This document shows positions 10,498-19,270 of a stretch of DNA of 64,000 bases, piece after piece. Positions within the stretch are counted from its first letter, which is position 1. Each line of letters opens with the position of its first letter. The DNA is from Acidovorax sp. MR-S7 (GTDB lineage Bacteria > Pseudomonadota > Gammaproteobacteria > Burkholderiales > Burkholderiaceae_C). A program made the position numbers and the translations under genes. The notes below the pieces were generated by a model that worked only from the letters and a program-made list of their open reading frames with translations, had not been told where the DNA came from and did not search any database. The stretch spans positions 1 through 64,000 of the forward strand of contig NZ_DF239007.1 in assembly GCF_000400995.2 (NCBI RefSeq), in the 5' to 3' direction.

Positions 10498-11466
10498 TTA
10501 CTGGATCACCTGGACGGCGGACTTCACCAGCGATTCGGGCAGCTTCACGCCCTGCTTCTCGGCGGCGCCGGGGTTCACGTACAGCTCCATCTTGGTGCTG
10601 ATCTCGGGCTTGATGTCGCCGGGCTGCTCGCCCTTGAGGATGCGCACCACCATGCGGCCGGTCTGCTCGCCCAGGTCGCGGTAGTTGATGCCCAGGGCGG
10701 CGATGGCGCCGCGCTTGACGCTGTCGGTGTCGGAGGCGACCAGCGGCAGCTTGGCCTCCTGGCCCACCTTCACGAGCGCCTCGTAGGCCGAGACCACGTT
10801 GTTGTCGGTGTTGGTGTAGATCACGTCGGCCTTGCCGATCAGCGAGCGTGCGGCGCTGCCCACGTCCACGGAGCGGGGGGCGGAGGCTTCCACCAGCGTC
10901 ATGCCCAGCTTGGGCAGCAGCGCCTTGAGTTCCTTGACCACCACCACCGAGTTCGCCTCGCCGGGGTTGTAGACCATGCCCACGCGCTTGGCACCGGGCA
11001 CGACCTGCTTGAGCAGGTCCATCTGCTTGTCCAGCGCCAGCAGGTCGGACACGCCGGTCACGTTGGTCTTGGAGGGCTCCCAGCTCTTGACGAGCTTGGC
11101 GGCCACGGGGTCGGTCACGGCGGAGAACACCACGGGCACGCTCTTGGTGGCGGCCACCACGGCCTGGGCCGAGGGCGTGGCGATGGCGACGATGGCGTCG
11201 GGCTTGTCGCCCACGAACTTGCGCGCGATCTGCGCGGCCGTGCCGGTGTTGCCCTGCGCGCTCTGGTATTGCCACTTGAGGTTCTTGCCTTCCTCGAAGC
11301 CGGCGGCCTTGAGGGCATCCTTCACGCCGTCGCGCACCGAATCCAGGGCCGGGTGCTCGACGATGGCCGTGATGGCCACGGACTTCTGCTGCGCGTGGGC
11401 TGCGGGGGCGAGGGCGGCGATTGCCAGTGCGAATGCGCCCAGCGGCGCCCAGGACAAGCTCTTCAT
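10498..11466 (-). CDS. ABC transporter substrate-binding protein, PF04392 (TrpX-like) family
   Basis: Starting at 11466 the protein has 322 residues with a signal peptide (MKSLSWAPLGAFALAIAALA, cut after PAAHA). The mature protein has the ABC_sub_bind pattern: ITAIVEHPALDSVRDGVKDA, FVGDKPDAIVAIATPSAQA, VFSAVTDPVAAKLV, and VYNPGEANS. Proteins of this family bind aromatic amino acids in TrpXYZ systems. It is the first gene of the operon and is separated from the permease by a hairpin that would favour high expression of the binding protein. Confidence 0.92.
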   Translation of the reverse strand: MKSLSWAPLGAFALAIAALAPAAHAQQKSVAITAIVEHPALDSVRDGVKDALKAAGFEEGKNLKWQYQSAQGNTGTAAQIARKFVGDKPDAIVAIATPSAQAVVAATKSVPVVFSAVTDPVAAKLVKSWEPSKTNVTGVSDLLALDKQMDLLKQVVPGAKRVGMVYNPGEANSVVVVKELKALLPKLGMTLVEASAPRSVDVGSAARSLIGKADVIYTNTDNNVVSAYEALVKVGQEAKLPLVASDTDSVKRGAIAALGINYRDLGEQTGRMVVRILKGEQPGDIKPEISTKMELYVNPGAAEKQGVKLPESLVKSAVQVIQ

Positions 11467-11590
11467 TTCTATTCCATCTCCAATGTGGTCTGAGGGGCCG
11501 CCCCGGGATGCGGGGCGGACGGGGCGCAAGTCTACAGGCTGGGCAGCCTGGGCACGGGTTGAAGACCGGATCGACCGCTTGCGCCCATGC

Positions 11591-11622
11591 AGAAAGCGCT
11601 AGCAGCTATCTTTTGGATAGCG
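11591..11622. repeat. AGCGCT-type dispersed repeat, partial
   Basis: The half element AAGCGCTAGCAGCTATCTTTTGG lies immediately downstream of the ETF-QO stop codon, between that gene and the ABC binding protein gene. Confidence 0.65.
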
Positions 11623-11630
11623 GTCGGCGC

Positions 11631-13337
11631 TCACATGCCCGAGTAGTTCGGCCCGCCGCCGCCCTCGGGCGTGACCCAGACGATGTTCTGCGTCGGGTCC
11701 TTGATGTCGCAGGTCTTGCAGTGCACGCAGTTCTGCGCGTTGATCTGCAGGCGCTGGGCATTGCCGCCCTGGGCCTCGTCGGGCACGAACTCGTACACGC
11801 CGGCGGGGCAGTAGCGCGCCTCGGGGCCGGCGTATTTCGCCAGGTTCACGTTCACCGGCACGCTCGCGTCCTTGAGCGTGAGGTGCGCGGGCTGGTCCTC
11901 GGCGTGGTTGGTGTTGCTGATGAACACGCTGGAGAGGCGGTCGAAGGTCAGCTTGCCGTCGGGCTTGGGGTAGACGATGGGCTTGCACTCGGCCGCCGGC
12001 TTGAGGTAGGCGTGGTCGGGCGTGTCGCGGTGCAGCGTCCAGGGGATGTGGCCCTTGAGCACGAACTGCTCGATGCCGTTCATGACTGTGGCGGTGAACA
12101 GGCCCTTCTTGAACCAGGCCTTGAAGTTGCGGGCCTTGTTGAGTTCCGTATAGAGCCAGCTCGCCTCGAAGGCGCGGGGGTAGGCGGCTAGCTCGTCGTG
12201 CTGGCGGCCGGCCGTGATGGCCTCGTAGGCCGCCTCGGCGGCCAGCATGCCCGTCTTGATGGCGGCGTGGCTGCCCTTGATGCGGCTCACGTTCAGGAAG
12301 CCCGCGTCGCAGCCCACCAGCGCGCCGCCGGGGAACACGAACTTGGGCAGGCTCATGAGGCCGCCGGCCGTGATGGCGCGCGCGCCGTAGCCCAGGCGCT
12401 TGGCGGGCTTGATGCCCTTGGATTCGTCGCCCTCCAGGTACCAGCGGATGTTGGGATGCGTCTTCCAGCGCTGCATCTCCTCGAAGGGGCTCAGGTAGGG
12501 GTTGCTGTAGTCCAGCCCGGTGATGAAGCCCAGCGTGACCTTGTTGTCCTCCATGTGGTAGAGGAAGGCGCCGCCGTAGGTCTTGCTGTCCATGGGCCAG
12601 CCGGCGGTGTGCAGCACGAAGCCGGGCTGGTGGCGCTTGGGGTCGATCTCCCACAGCTCCTTGACGCCGATGCCGTAGGTCTGCGGGTCGCGTCCCTCGT
12701 CGAGCTGGTAGCGCGCGATGAGCTGCTTGCCCAGGTGGCCGCGCGCGCCTTCGGCGAAGATGGTGTACTTGGCGTGCAACTCCATGCCGAGCTGGAAGTC
12801 GCCGGTGGGCTCGCCGTCCTTGCCCACGCCCATGTTGCCGGTGGCCACGCCCTTGACGGAGCCGTCGTCGTTGTAGAGCACCTCGGCGGCGGCGAAGCCC
12901 GGGAAGATCTCCACGCCCAGGCTCTCCGCCTGCTCGGCCAGCCAGCGCACCACGTTGCCCAGGCTGACGATGTAGTTGCCGTGGTTCTGGAAGCACTCGG
13001 GCAGCACGAAGTTGGGCGTGCGCAGCGACGACTGCTCGCCCAGGAAGACCATCGCGTCGTCGGTCACGGGCTGGTTCAGGGGGGCGCCCTTGGCCTTCCA
13101 GTCGGGGATCAGCTCGGTGAGCGCGCGCGGGTCCATGATGGCGCCCGAGAGGATGTGCGCGCCGGGTTCGGAGCCCTTTTCGAGCACGACGACGGAGACG
13201 TCCTGTCCGTTCGTTGCGGCCATCTGCTTGAGGCGGATGGCCGTGGCCAGCCCGCCCGGGCCGCCCCCGACCACCACCACGTCGTATTCCATGGCTTCGC
13301 GCGGGCCGTAGGTGCTGAGGATCTCGTCGTTCGTCAT
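11631..13337 (-). CDS. Electron transfer flavoprotein-ubiquinone oxidoreductase (ETF-QO)
   Basis: The protein has 568 residues, the usual length of ETF-QO. It moves electrons from reduced ETF, generated by acyl-CoA and other dehydrogenases, into the ubiquinone pool at the membrane. An N-terminal FAD site, VVVVGGGPGGLATAIRLK, starts near residue 19. The C-terminus carries the 4Fe-4S cluster ligands: RYCPAGVYE and CVHCKTCDIKDPTQNIVW. The sequence YHMEDNKVTLGFITGLDY lies in the ubiquinone/monotopic region. It is a single gene, divergent from the thioesterase at 13523, which fits a fatty-acid metabolism setting. Confidence 0.96.
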   Translation of the reverse strand: MTNDEILSTYGPREAMEYDVVVVGGGPGGLATAIRLKQMAATNGQDVSVVVLEKGSEPGAHILSGAIMDPRALTELIPDWKAKGAPLNQPVTDDAMVFLGEQSSLRTPNFVLPECFQNHGNYIVSLGNVVRWLAEQAESLGVEIFPGFAAAEVLYNDDGSVKGVATGNMGVGKDGEPTGDFQLGMELHAKYTIFAEGARGHLGKQLIARYQLDEGRDPQTYGIGVKELWEIDPKRHQPGFVLHTAGWPMDSKTYGGAFLYHMEDNKVTLGFITGLDYSNPYLSPFEEMQRWKTHPNIRWYLEGDESKGIKPAKRLGYGARAITAGGLMSLPKFVFPGGALVGCDAGFLNVSRIKGSHAAIKTGMLAAEAAYEAITAGRQHDELAAYPRAFEASWLYTELNKARNFKAWFKKGLFTATVMNGIEQFVLKGHIPWTLHRDTPDHAYLKPAAECKPIVYPKPDGKLTFDRLSSVFISNTNHAEDQPAHLTLKDASVPVNVNLAKYAGPEARYCPAGVYEFVPDEAQGGNAQRLQINAQNCVHCKTCDIKDPTQNIVWVTPEGGGGPNYSGM

Positions 13338-13522
13338 GGGTGTCTCTTTTCGCTTCGATAATTGTGAAAACGTGCGAACGGCCCCGCGGGGAGCGGCAGT
13401 CCGGCTTGCGGCCGATTGTATTCACCGCTGCTGCAGAAAATCGCACGATCGTTCCATTTTGTGCCGCAGGGGAGACAACGGCCGCGCGCCGTGCGCCCGG
13501 GCGCCCACGCACACCCTGACCC
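13338..13522. promoter_or_regulatory. Divergent promoter region ETF-QO / thioesterase
   Basis: The gap holds CGTGCGAACG (13372-13381) and CGCACGATCG (about 13442-13451), two related GC-rich half-palindromes that could bind a common regulator such as a TetR-type fatty-acid regulator. This is a weak suggestion. No clear -35/-10 pair was found. Confidence 0.25.
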
Positions 13523-13942
13523 ATGAAGATAGACATTCCCGAACGCAAGAAGCTGGTCCTGGAAACGCGCTTTCCCGTGCGCTGGGGCGACATGGACGCC
13601 ATGGGCCACGTGAACAACGCGGTGTACTTCCGCTACATGGAAACCGCGCGCATCGACTGGATGGTGTCCGTGGGCTGCAACCCCGGCCCGCAGGGCCAGG
13701 GGCCGGTGGTGGTCAACGCGTTCTGCAACTTCCACCGCCAGTTCGCCTACCCGGACGAGGTGCTGCTCAAGCTGTATGTGAGCGACCCGGGCCGCACCAC
13801 GTTCGAGACCTGGGCGACCATGGAGCGCGCCGCCGAGCCCGGCGTGGTGTGCGCCGCGGGCGGGGCCACGGTCATCTGGGTGGACTTTCCCCTGCAGAAG
13901 GCGGCCACGCTGCCCGGCTGGCTGCGCGCGGTGGTGGAGTGA
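13523..13942 (+). CDS. Acyl-CoA thioesterase, 4HBT hotdog family
   Basis: This 139-residue protein is a single hotdog domain of the YbgC/FadM type. The family motif is GDMDAMGHVNNAVYFRYME, where the aspartate and the HVNN segment belong to the active site. It hydrolyses acyl-CoA esters; chain specificity cannot be told from the sequence. The start ATG has only a weak ribosome binding site. The stop codon abuts the stop of the convergent sensor kinase gene with no space between them. Confidence 0.9.
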   Translation: MKIDIPERKKLVLETRFPVRWGDMDAMGHVNNAVYFRYMETARIDWMVSVGCNPGPQGQGPVVVNAFCNFHRQFAYPDEVLLKLYVSDPGRTTFETWATMERAAEPGVVCAAGGATVIWVDFPLQKAATLPGWLRAVVE

Positions 13943-15274
13943 CTATGCGGGCTGGAGCACCAGCCGCGCCTCGAAGCCGCTGCTGCGGCCCTCCAGCGGG
14001 GAGGTGAGCGTGAGCCGCGCGTCGTGCTTGTGCGCGATGGTGGCCACGATGGACAGTCCGAGCCCGTAGCCCGCGCGGTCCGCGCTCTGGCGCACGTGGC
14101 GCTGCTGCAGGGTCTGCAGCCGGTCGGGCCCCACGCCGGGGCCGTGGTCGCGCACCGCGAGCACGGGGCCGGGGCCCACGACGATCTCCACGGGGCTCCG
14201 GGGTGCGTAGTTCAGCGCGTTTTCCACCAGGTTGCGCAACGCGATCGCCAGGGCGTCGAAATCGCCCAGGGCCATGGGCGCGCCGGCCTCGCCGGCCGTG
14301 GTGAGGTCGAGCCGGTCGGCCGCGCGCTCCTCCTGCCAGAACTCCTGCGCCACCGTGGCGGCCAGCCGGGCCAGGTCCACGGGATGGCGGGCGAGGGGCG
14401 CGCTGGATTCGGCGCGCGAGAGCTGCAGCAGCTTCTCGGTGCGGTGGCTCAGGGTCTGCAGCGCATCCACGGCGGCCTGCACGTCCGCGCGGTGCAGGCC
14501 GTGCTCCAGCGCGGTCTGCAGCCGCAGGCGGGCGGTGGCCAGCGGGGTGCGCAGCTCGTGGGCGGCGTTGGCGGCCAGCGCGCGCTCCACGTCCAGCGCC
14601 TGGTCCAGGCGCTCCAGCAGCAGGTTCACGTCTTCACCCACGGCCTGCAGCTCGGCCGGCAGGCCCGCCAGCGCCAGCGGGCGCAGGTCGCCGCCGCCGC
14701 GCTCGCCGATCTGCCGCTGCAGCCGCTCCAGCACCTTCAGCTCGCGCGTGGCGACGCCGGGCAGGGCCCAGGCGAGCGCCGCGAGCGCGATGACGGCGGC
14801 CACCAGCAGCACCAGCAGGGTTTCGCGCCATTCGTGGTTGCGCTCCGACAGCGGGTCGGCCAGCAGGAAAAAGAGCGCCTGCCGAGGGTGGCGCACCACG
14901 TGCAGGCGCCATTCTTTCGTGTCGTGGAAGCCTGGGGCCAGGGGCGTGGCCAGCACCTGCGCGGGGGCCTGGCGCGAGCGCAGCAGCACGTTGCCCTGCG
15001 CATCCGCGATCTGGTAGACCAGCGGCGCGTCGGGAAACAGCGGCTCGTCGGCGATCACCGGCTGCCCCGCGGCAGCGCCGGGCGCGGCGCGCTGGAGCTG
15101 GAACATGGCCACGTCGAACATGCGGTGCGCGCTCTCGGCCAGCTCGGCGTCGAAGTTCTCCTCGATCTCGTGGTTCAAATAGAAGGCGACGGCCAGCACG
15201 CACAGCACCCATACCAGGGCCAGCCGCAGCACCAGCGCGCGCGCCAGCCGGTGCGCCAGGGTGGAGGTGGTCAT
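13943..15274 (-). CDS. Sensor histidine kinase, PmrB/QseC-like
   Basis: Starting at 15274 the protein has 443 residues. Two membrane segments (about residues 12-34 and 150-172) enclose a periplasmic sensor region. Then come a dimerisation box with the phosphorylated histidine, AANAAHELRTPLAT, an N box NLVENALNYAP, and ATP-lid motifs VRDHGPGVGPD and GYGLGLSIVA. The start overlaps the response regulator stop by four bases (ATGA). Together with the divergent PAP2 and EptA genes the pair resembles PmrAB-type systems that control lipid A modification; the signal is unknown. Confidence 0.92.
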   Translation of the reverse strand: MTTSTLAHRLARALVLRLALVWVLCVLAVAFYLNHEIEENFDAELAESAHRMFDVAMFQLQRAAPGAAAGQPVIADEPLFPDAPLVYQIADAQGNVLLRSRQAPAQVLATPLAPGFHDTKEWRLHVVRHPRQALFFLLADPLSERNHEWRETLLVLLVAAVIALAALAWALPGVATRELKVLERLQRQIGERGGGDLRPLALAGLPAELQAVGEDVNLLLERLDQALDVERALAANAAHELRTPLATARLRLQTALEHGLHRADVQAAVDALQTLSHRTEKLLQLSRAESSAPLARHPVDLARLAATVAQEFWQEERAADRLDLTTAGEAGAPMALGDFDALAIALRNLVENALNYAPRSPVEIVVGPGPVLAVRDHGPGVGPDRLQTLQQRHVRQSADRAGYGLGLSIVATIAHKHDARLTLTSPLEGRSSGFEARLVLQPA

Positions 15275-15945
15275 GCGGCGCCCGGCCCGCCCAGCGCCAG
15301 CCGGTAGCCCAGGCCGCGCAGCGTCTCGATGTGCTCGCGCCCGAGCTTGCGCCGCAGGCGGCTGATGAACACCTCCAGCGTGTTGCTGTCGGTCTCGTCG
15401 CCCCAGCCGTAGAGGGCGTCCTGCAGGTTCTCGCGCGTGTGGATGCGGCCGGGGCGCGTGGCCAGCACGCGCAGCAGGGCCCATTCCTTGTGCGTCAGCG
15501 CGATGGGCACGCCGGCGCGGCGCACCTGCTCGCGTGCCAGGTCGATCTGCAGGTCGCCCAGCGCCAGCACCGGTGCGTCGGCGGCGCCGCGGCGGCGCTC
15601 CACGGCGCGCAGGCGCGCCAGCAGCTCGCCGGGGTCGTAGGGCTTGATGAGGTAGTCGTCCGCGCCCGCGTCCAGCCCGCGGATGCGGTCGCTGACCTGG
15701 TCGCGCGCGGTGAGCACGATGACGATGGGGCGCTCCTGCAGCGCGCGCACCTGCGGCAGCAAGGCCAGGCCGTCGCCGTCGCTCAGGTGCAGGTCCAGCA
15801 GCACGGCGGCGTAGCGGGCGGTGCGCAGCAGGGCGCCGGCCTGCGCGAGGCTGGGCGCAGCGTCCACCACGAAGGCCTTGGCGCGCAGGTAGCCGCACAC
15901 GGCGTCGGACAGGGCCAGATCGTCTTCGACCAGCAGCACACGCAT
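15271..15945 (-). CDS. OmpR-family response regulator, PmrA/QseB-like
   Basis: The protein has 224 residues. The receiver domain opens MRVLLVEDDLALSDAV, has the phospho-acceptor aspartate at residue 51 (AVLLDLHLSDGDG) and the conserved lysine in LIKPYDP. The C-terminal winged helix contains LTHKEWALLRVLATRPGR and SNTLEVFISRLRRKLG, which match the PmrA/QseB subgroup. It is transcribed away from the PAP2 gene. An 11-bp-period TTCAG repeat in the shared promoter, and again before the EptA gene, is its probable binding site. Confidence 0.93.
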   Translation of the reverse strand: MRVLLVEDDLALSDAVCGYLRAKAFVVDAAPSLAQAGALLRTARYAAVLLDLHLSDGDGLALLPQVRALQERPIVIVLTARDQVSDRIRGLDAGADDYLIKPYDPGELLARLRAVERRRGAADAPVLALGDLQIDLAREQVRRAGVPIALTHKEWALLRVLATRPGRIHTRENLQDALYGWGDETDSNTLEVFISRLRRKLGREHIETLRGLGYRLALGGPGAA

Positions 15946-15993
15946 GGGGGTTCCGAGGGGTTGTCTTGCCAGCGGCGAGTGTAGTGGGGCGCC

Positions 15994-16012
15994 CGTTCAG
16001 GGGGCGTTCAGG
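15994..16012 (+). promoter_or_regulatory. Putative response regulator box in the two-component / PAP2 divergent promoter
   Basis: Two direct repeats CGTTCAGG start at 15994 and 16005, an 11-bp period (about one helical turn), as for PmrA and QseB boxes. The same pattern occurs at 16741-16758 before the EptA-like gene. Confidence 0.6.
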
Positions 16013-16034
16013 CGCGGCTCCTAGGCTCGCGCGC

Positions 16035-16733
16035 ATGCTCCATTCTTCCCGGCGCAGGCTTGCGCTGACGCTGCTGCTGCTCGTGCCCCTCCTTGCCTGG
16101 GATGCCTCGGGCCTCGATCTGCCCCTGGCCCGCCTGTTCGGCACCGCCCAGGGCTTTGCCTGGAGCGGCCAGCCGGCTTTCGTGCTGCTGCTGCACAAGC
16201 TGCCGCGCGCCCTCAGCACGGCCGCGGTGCTGGCGCTGGCGTGGGGCGTCTGGCGGCCCTGGGGCTTTCTGCGCGCGCTGCCGGCGGCGGACCGGCGCCA
16301 GCTCGTTCTCTCCGTCGTCCTGGCGATGGTGGCTGTCACCGCGCTCAAGCGGCTGTCGGCCACGAGCTGCCCGTGGGACCTGGCGGAGTTCGGCGGCGTG
16401 GCGCGCTATGTGTCGCACTGGCATTGGGGCGTGTACGACCAGGGGCCGGGGCATTGCTTCCCGGCGGGCCATGCCTCGGCGGGGTTCGGCTTCGTGGCCG
16501 GCTGGTTCGTGCTGCGCCGTGCCGTGCCGCGCCTGGCAGGGCCCTGGCTGGCGGCGGCGCTGGCGTTCGGCTGCGTGCTGGGGCTGGCGCAGCAGGTGCG
16601 CGGCGCGCACTACATGAGCCACACGCTCTGGTCGGCCTGGGCCTGCTGGGTGGCGGGGCTGCTGGTGGAGGAGGCCGTGCAGGCCTGGCGGCGCGCCCCC
16701 GCCATGGCGGATACAAAGCTGAACGGAACCTGA
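16035..16733 (+). CDS. PAP2-family membrane phosphatase
   Basis: Starting at the ATG at 16035 the protein has 232 residues and about six membrane segments. The three phosphatase motifs are KRLSATSCPWD, the PAGHASAGFGF loop with the catalytic histidine, and RGAHYMSHTLWSA. Such enzymes remove phosphate from lipids, for example lipid A 1-phosphate or undecaprenyl diphosphate. It lies 46 bp upstream of an EptA/MCR-like transferase; pap2-type genes also neighbour mcr genes, suggesting linked work on lipid A. The extended start at 15966 overlaps the probable operator and was rejected. Confidence 0.9.
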   Translation: MLHSSRRRLALTLLLLVPLLAWDASGLDLPLARLFGTAQGFAWSGQPAFVLLLHKLPRALSTAAVLALAWGVWRPWGFLRALPAADRRQLVLSVVLAMVAVTALKRLSATSCPWDLAEFGGVARYVSHWHWGVYDQGPGHCFPAGHASAGFGFVAGWFVLRRAVPRLAGPWLAAALAFGCVLGLAQQVRGAHYMSHTLWSAWACWVAGLLVEEAVQAWRRAPAMADTKLNGT

Positions 16734-16740
16734 GCGCGGC

Positions 16741-16758
16741 ATTCAGCGGCGCTTCAGC
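16741..16758 (+). promoter_or_regulatory. Putative response regulator box upstream of the EptA-like gene
   Basis: CATTCAGCGGCGCTTCAG repeats TTCAG with an 11-bp period and matches the site at 15994-16012 in spacing and in the intervening GG. It is 22 bp before the EptA-like start codon. Confidence 0.55.
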
Positions 16759-16779
16759 GCCGGAAAAGACGATGGCGCG

Positions 16780-18528
16780 ATGCTCCGTTTCGCCGCCGCT
16801 CCCGCCAACGCCTCCCCCTTCTCCGCGCACCACAGGCTGATCCAGCCGCTGCAGGCCTGCCTGCGCCGCATCGACGGCTGGATGGCCGCGCCGCTGTCGG
16901 CCCAGCAGGCGGTGCTGCGCCTGTCGCTGTACCTGGTGCTCGCGGCCAACTGGCCGCTGTGGCTGCAGGTGGCGCGCATCGGCGGTGGGCCGGGTGCCGT
17001 GCTGCGCACCAGCGCGGCCCTGGCGGTGCTGGTCGCCTGCGGCATGGCGGCCATCCTGGCGTTCACTGCCTGGACGCGCGGAATGAAGCTGCTCTGGTGG
17101 CTGGTGGCGCTGGTGGCTGCGCTGGCGCAGCACTACATGCTGACCTACGGCGTGGTGATGGACCCCGGCATGGCCGCCAGCGTGCTCCAGACCGACATGC
17201 GCGAGGCGGCGGACCTGATCGGCCCGCGCATGCTGGTGTCCGTGGCGGCCGTGATGCTGCTGCCCACCTGGTGGCTGCTGCGCCTGCGCATCCCCGCCAT
17301 GCGGCCGCTGCGCCAGGCGGGGCGCAACGCGGGGCTGCTGGTGCTGGCGCTGGCCATGGCGGCGGGCACGGTGGCGGCCACCGCGCGCGACCTGGCGCCG
17401 CTGATGCGCAACCACCCCCAGCTGCGCTACCTCATGAACCCGCTGGCCAGCCTGTATTCCACGGCCGCCGCCGCCGTGCGGCCTGCCTTGGCGCGCAACC
17501 GCGTGCTGCTGCCCATGGCGCAGGGTGCGGCGCTGGGCGCCACGCATGCGGCCGGCGCGCGGCCGCTGCTGTTCGTGCTGGTGGTGGGCGAGACGGCGCG
17601 GGCCGACCACTTCGGCCTCAACGGCTACGGCCGCGACACCACGCCCGCGCTGGCGGCGCGCGACGTGCTGAGCTGGCGAAACGTGCGCTCGTGCGGCACC
17701 AGCACGCTGGCGTCGGTGCCGTGCATGTTCTCGCCGCTGGGCAAGGAGGCGTTCGAGTCGCGCAAGGACGATACCGAGAACCTGCTGGACGTGGTGCAGG
17801 CCGCCGGCCTGGCCGTGCTCTGGCTGGACAACCAGTCCGGCTGCAAGGGCGTGTGCGACCGCGTGCCGAACGCCTTCGCCTCCGAGGGCCTGCCGCGCGA
17901 GGCGCGTGCCGCCCTGTGCCCGGGCGGCGAATGCGGCGACGAGGCGATGCTGCACGGCCTGGACGAGCGCCTGGCTGTCTTGCCTGCCGAGCAGCGTGCG
18001 CGGGGTGTGCTGCTGGTGCTGCACCAGATGGGTAGCCACGGGCCGGCGTACTACAAGCGCTCCACCGCGCAGACCAAGCGCTTCCTGCCCGAGTGCCGCA
18101 CCGAGGTGCTGGCCAACTGCGCGCATGGCGAGCTGGTCAACGCCTATGACAACTCCATTGCCGCCACCGACGCCTTCCTGGGGCGCACCATCGACTGGCT
18201 GCGCGCCCAGTCGGCGCGCTACGACACGGGCCTGCTGTACCTGAGCGACCACGGCGAGTCGCTGGGCGAGTACGGGCTGTTCCTGCACGGCATGCCTTAC
18301 AGCGTGGCGCCCGATGTGCAAAAGCACGTGCCCATGGTGGCGTGGCTGGACGCATCGCTCGCGCGCCGCGAGGGCTTGTCTGCCGCCTGCCTGCGCGCGG
18401 GGGGCGATGCGGCGTTGACGCACGACCATCTCTACCACACGGTGCTGGGTGTGCTGGATGTGCGGTCGCCTACCTACCGGCCTGTGCTGGATGCCTTTGC
18501 GGGGTGTAGGGGTGGAAATGGGCTGTAG
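16780..18528 (+). CDS. eptA: Lipid A phosphoethanolamine transferase, EptA/MCR-like
   Basis: The 582-residue protein has five N-terminal membrane segments (to about residue 200) and a periplasmic sulfatase-like domain. It transfers phosphoethanolamine from phosphatidylethanolamine to lipid A, a change that lowers binding of polymyxin-type peptides. The metal and nucleophile motifs are present: VVGETARADHFGLNGYGR, SCGTSTLASVPCMFS with the acceptor threonine, LDNQSGCKGVCDR, and LSDHGESLGEYGLFLHG. The cysteines expected to form disulfides are visible. It follows the PAP2 gene and a putative response regulator box. Its stop codon TAG is the first base triplet of an AGCGCT-type repeat. Confidence 0.93.
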   Translation: MLRFAAAPANASPFSAHHRLIQPLQACLRRIDGWMAAPLSAQQAVLRLSLYLVLAANWPLWLQVARIGGGPGAVLRTSAALAVLVACGMAAILAFTAWTRGMKLLWWLVALVAALAQHYMLTYGVVMDPGMAASVLQTDMREAADLIGPRMLVSVAAVMLLPTWWLLRLRIPAMRPLRQAGRNAGLLVLALAMAAGTVAATARDLAPLMRNHPQLRYLMNPLASLYSTAAAAVRPALARNRVLLPMAQGAALGATHAAGARPLLFVLVVGETARADHFGLNGYGRDTTPALAARDVLSWRNVRSCGTSTLASVPCMFSPLGKEAFESRKDDTENLLDVVQAAGLAVLWLDNQSGCKGVCDRVPNAFASEGLPREARAALCPGGECGDEAMLHGLDERLAVLPAEQRARGVLLVLHQMGSHGPAYYKRSTAQTKRFLPECRTEVLANCAHGELVNAYDNSIAATDAFLGRTIDWLRAQSARYDTGLLYLSDHGESLGEYGLFLHGMPYSVAPDVQKHVPMVAWLDASLARREGLSAACLRAGGDAALTHDHLYHTVLGVLDVRSPTYRPVLDAFAGCRGGNGL

Positions 18529-18565
18529 CGCTTATGTGAAAAGCGCGGGCAGCTATTCTTTTTGA
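18526..18565. repeat. AGCGCT-type dispersed repeat at the eptA stop codon
   Basis: TAGCGCTTATGTGAAAAGCG followed by CGGGCAGCTATTCTTTTTGA is a short-form copy. Its first TAG is the stop codon of the EptA-like gene. Confidence 0.7.
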
Positions 18566-18573
18566 GTCTTGGC

Positions 18574-19239
18574 TAGTTGTTTTGATGTTGCTGGCCGGGA
18601 CTCGCCCCGGCGGGCGACCTCCTTTTCTTGCTCGTGCAAGAAAAGGAGGCAAAAGAAGCACGCCCCAAGTCTGCGACCCCTTCGCTGCGCTACGGGGCAA
18701 ACCTGCGGCGAGGGGCTTGCGGGGTGCGCCGTGGAACTCACTGCGCGCCTGCGGCGCTCCGTTCAAACAACCACGGCGAGCCAGACAACGAAGCATGGGC
18801 GCTGCGACGCCCATGCCACCCCGCAAGCCCCTCGCCGCAGGCGCAGCCACAGGGGTGGGGGACGATCCGGGCCATCGCTGCGCTTGGCCTGGCCTTCGCG
18901 GCGCGTAGCGCCTGCGCGTTGGGGGCCGAGCGCAGCGATGGCCCGTGTCGTCCCCACCCCTTCTGTATGCGCCTGGGGCGCAATGCTTGCGGGGTGTGCA
19001 TGGGCGTCGAAGCGCCCATGCTTCGTGAACTGACTCGCCGCGGTTGTTTGAACGGAGCGCCGCAGGCGCGCAGTGAGTTCTGCGGCGCACCCCGCAAGCG
19101 TTGCGACACAGGTTGCCCCGCAGCGCAGCGAAGGGGTCGCAGACTTGGGGCGTGCTTCTTTTGCCTCCTTTTCTTGCACGAGCAAGAAAAGGAGGTCGCC
19201 CGCCGGGGCGAGTCCCGGCCAGCAACATCAAAACAACTA
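18574..19239. repeat. 666-bp near-palindromic repeat element
   Basis: Bases 18574-18691 and 19122-19239 are perfect inverted copies of 118 bp. Inward from these arms the two halves remain recognisably inverted, with scattered mismatches, up to a non-palindromic centre of about 45 bp near 18906. Each half also contains its own hairpins, such as CCTCCTTTTCTTG with CAAGAAAAGGAGG and GCATGGGCG with CGCCCATGC. Long open frames exist on both strands only because the halves mirror each other; no ribosome binding sites or known domains were seen. The element lies between the convergent eptA and DTW-domain genes and is flanked by AGCGCT-type repeats on both sides. Confidence 0.85.
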
Positions 19240-19270
19240 AGTAGCCAAATATCCATCCAGCCCCCAGTAG

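Noticed and set aside
13943-16363. One 806-codon frame covering the sensor kinase and the response regulator region
   Set aside because: The upstream half is the response regulator read in a wrong frame. The kinase has its own start at 15274 overlapping the regulator stop.
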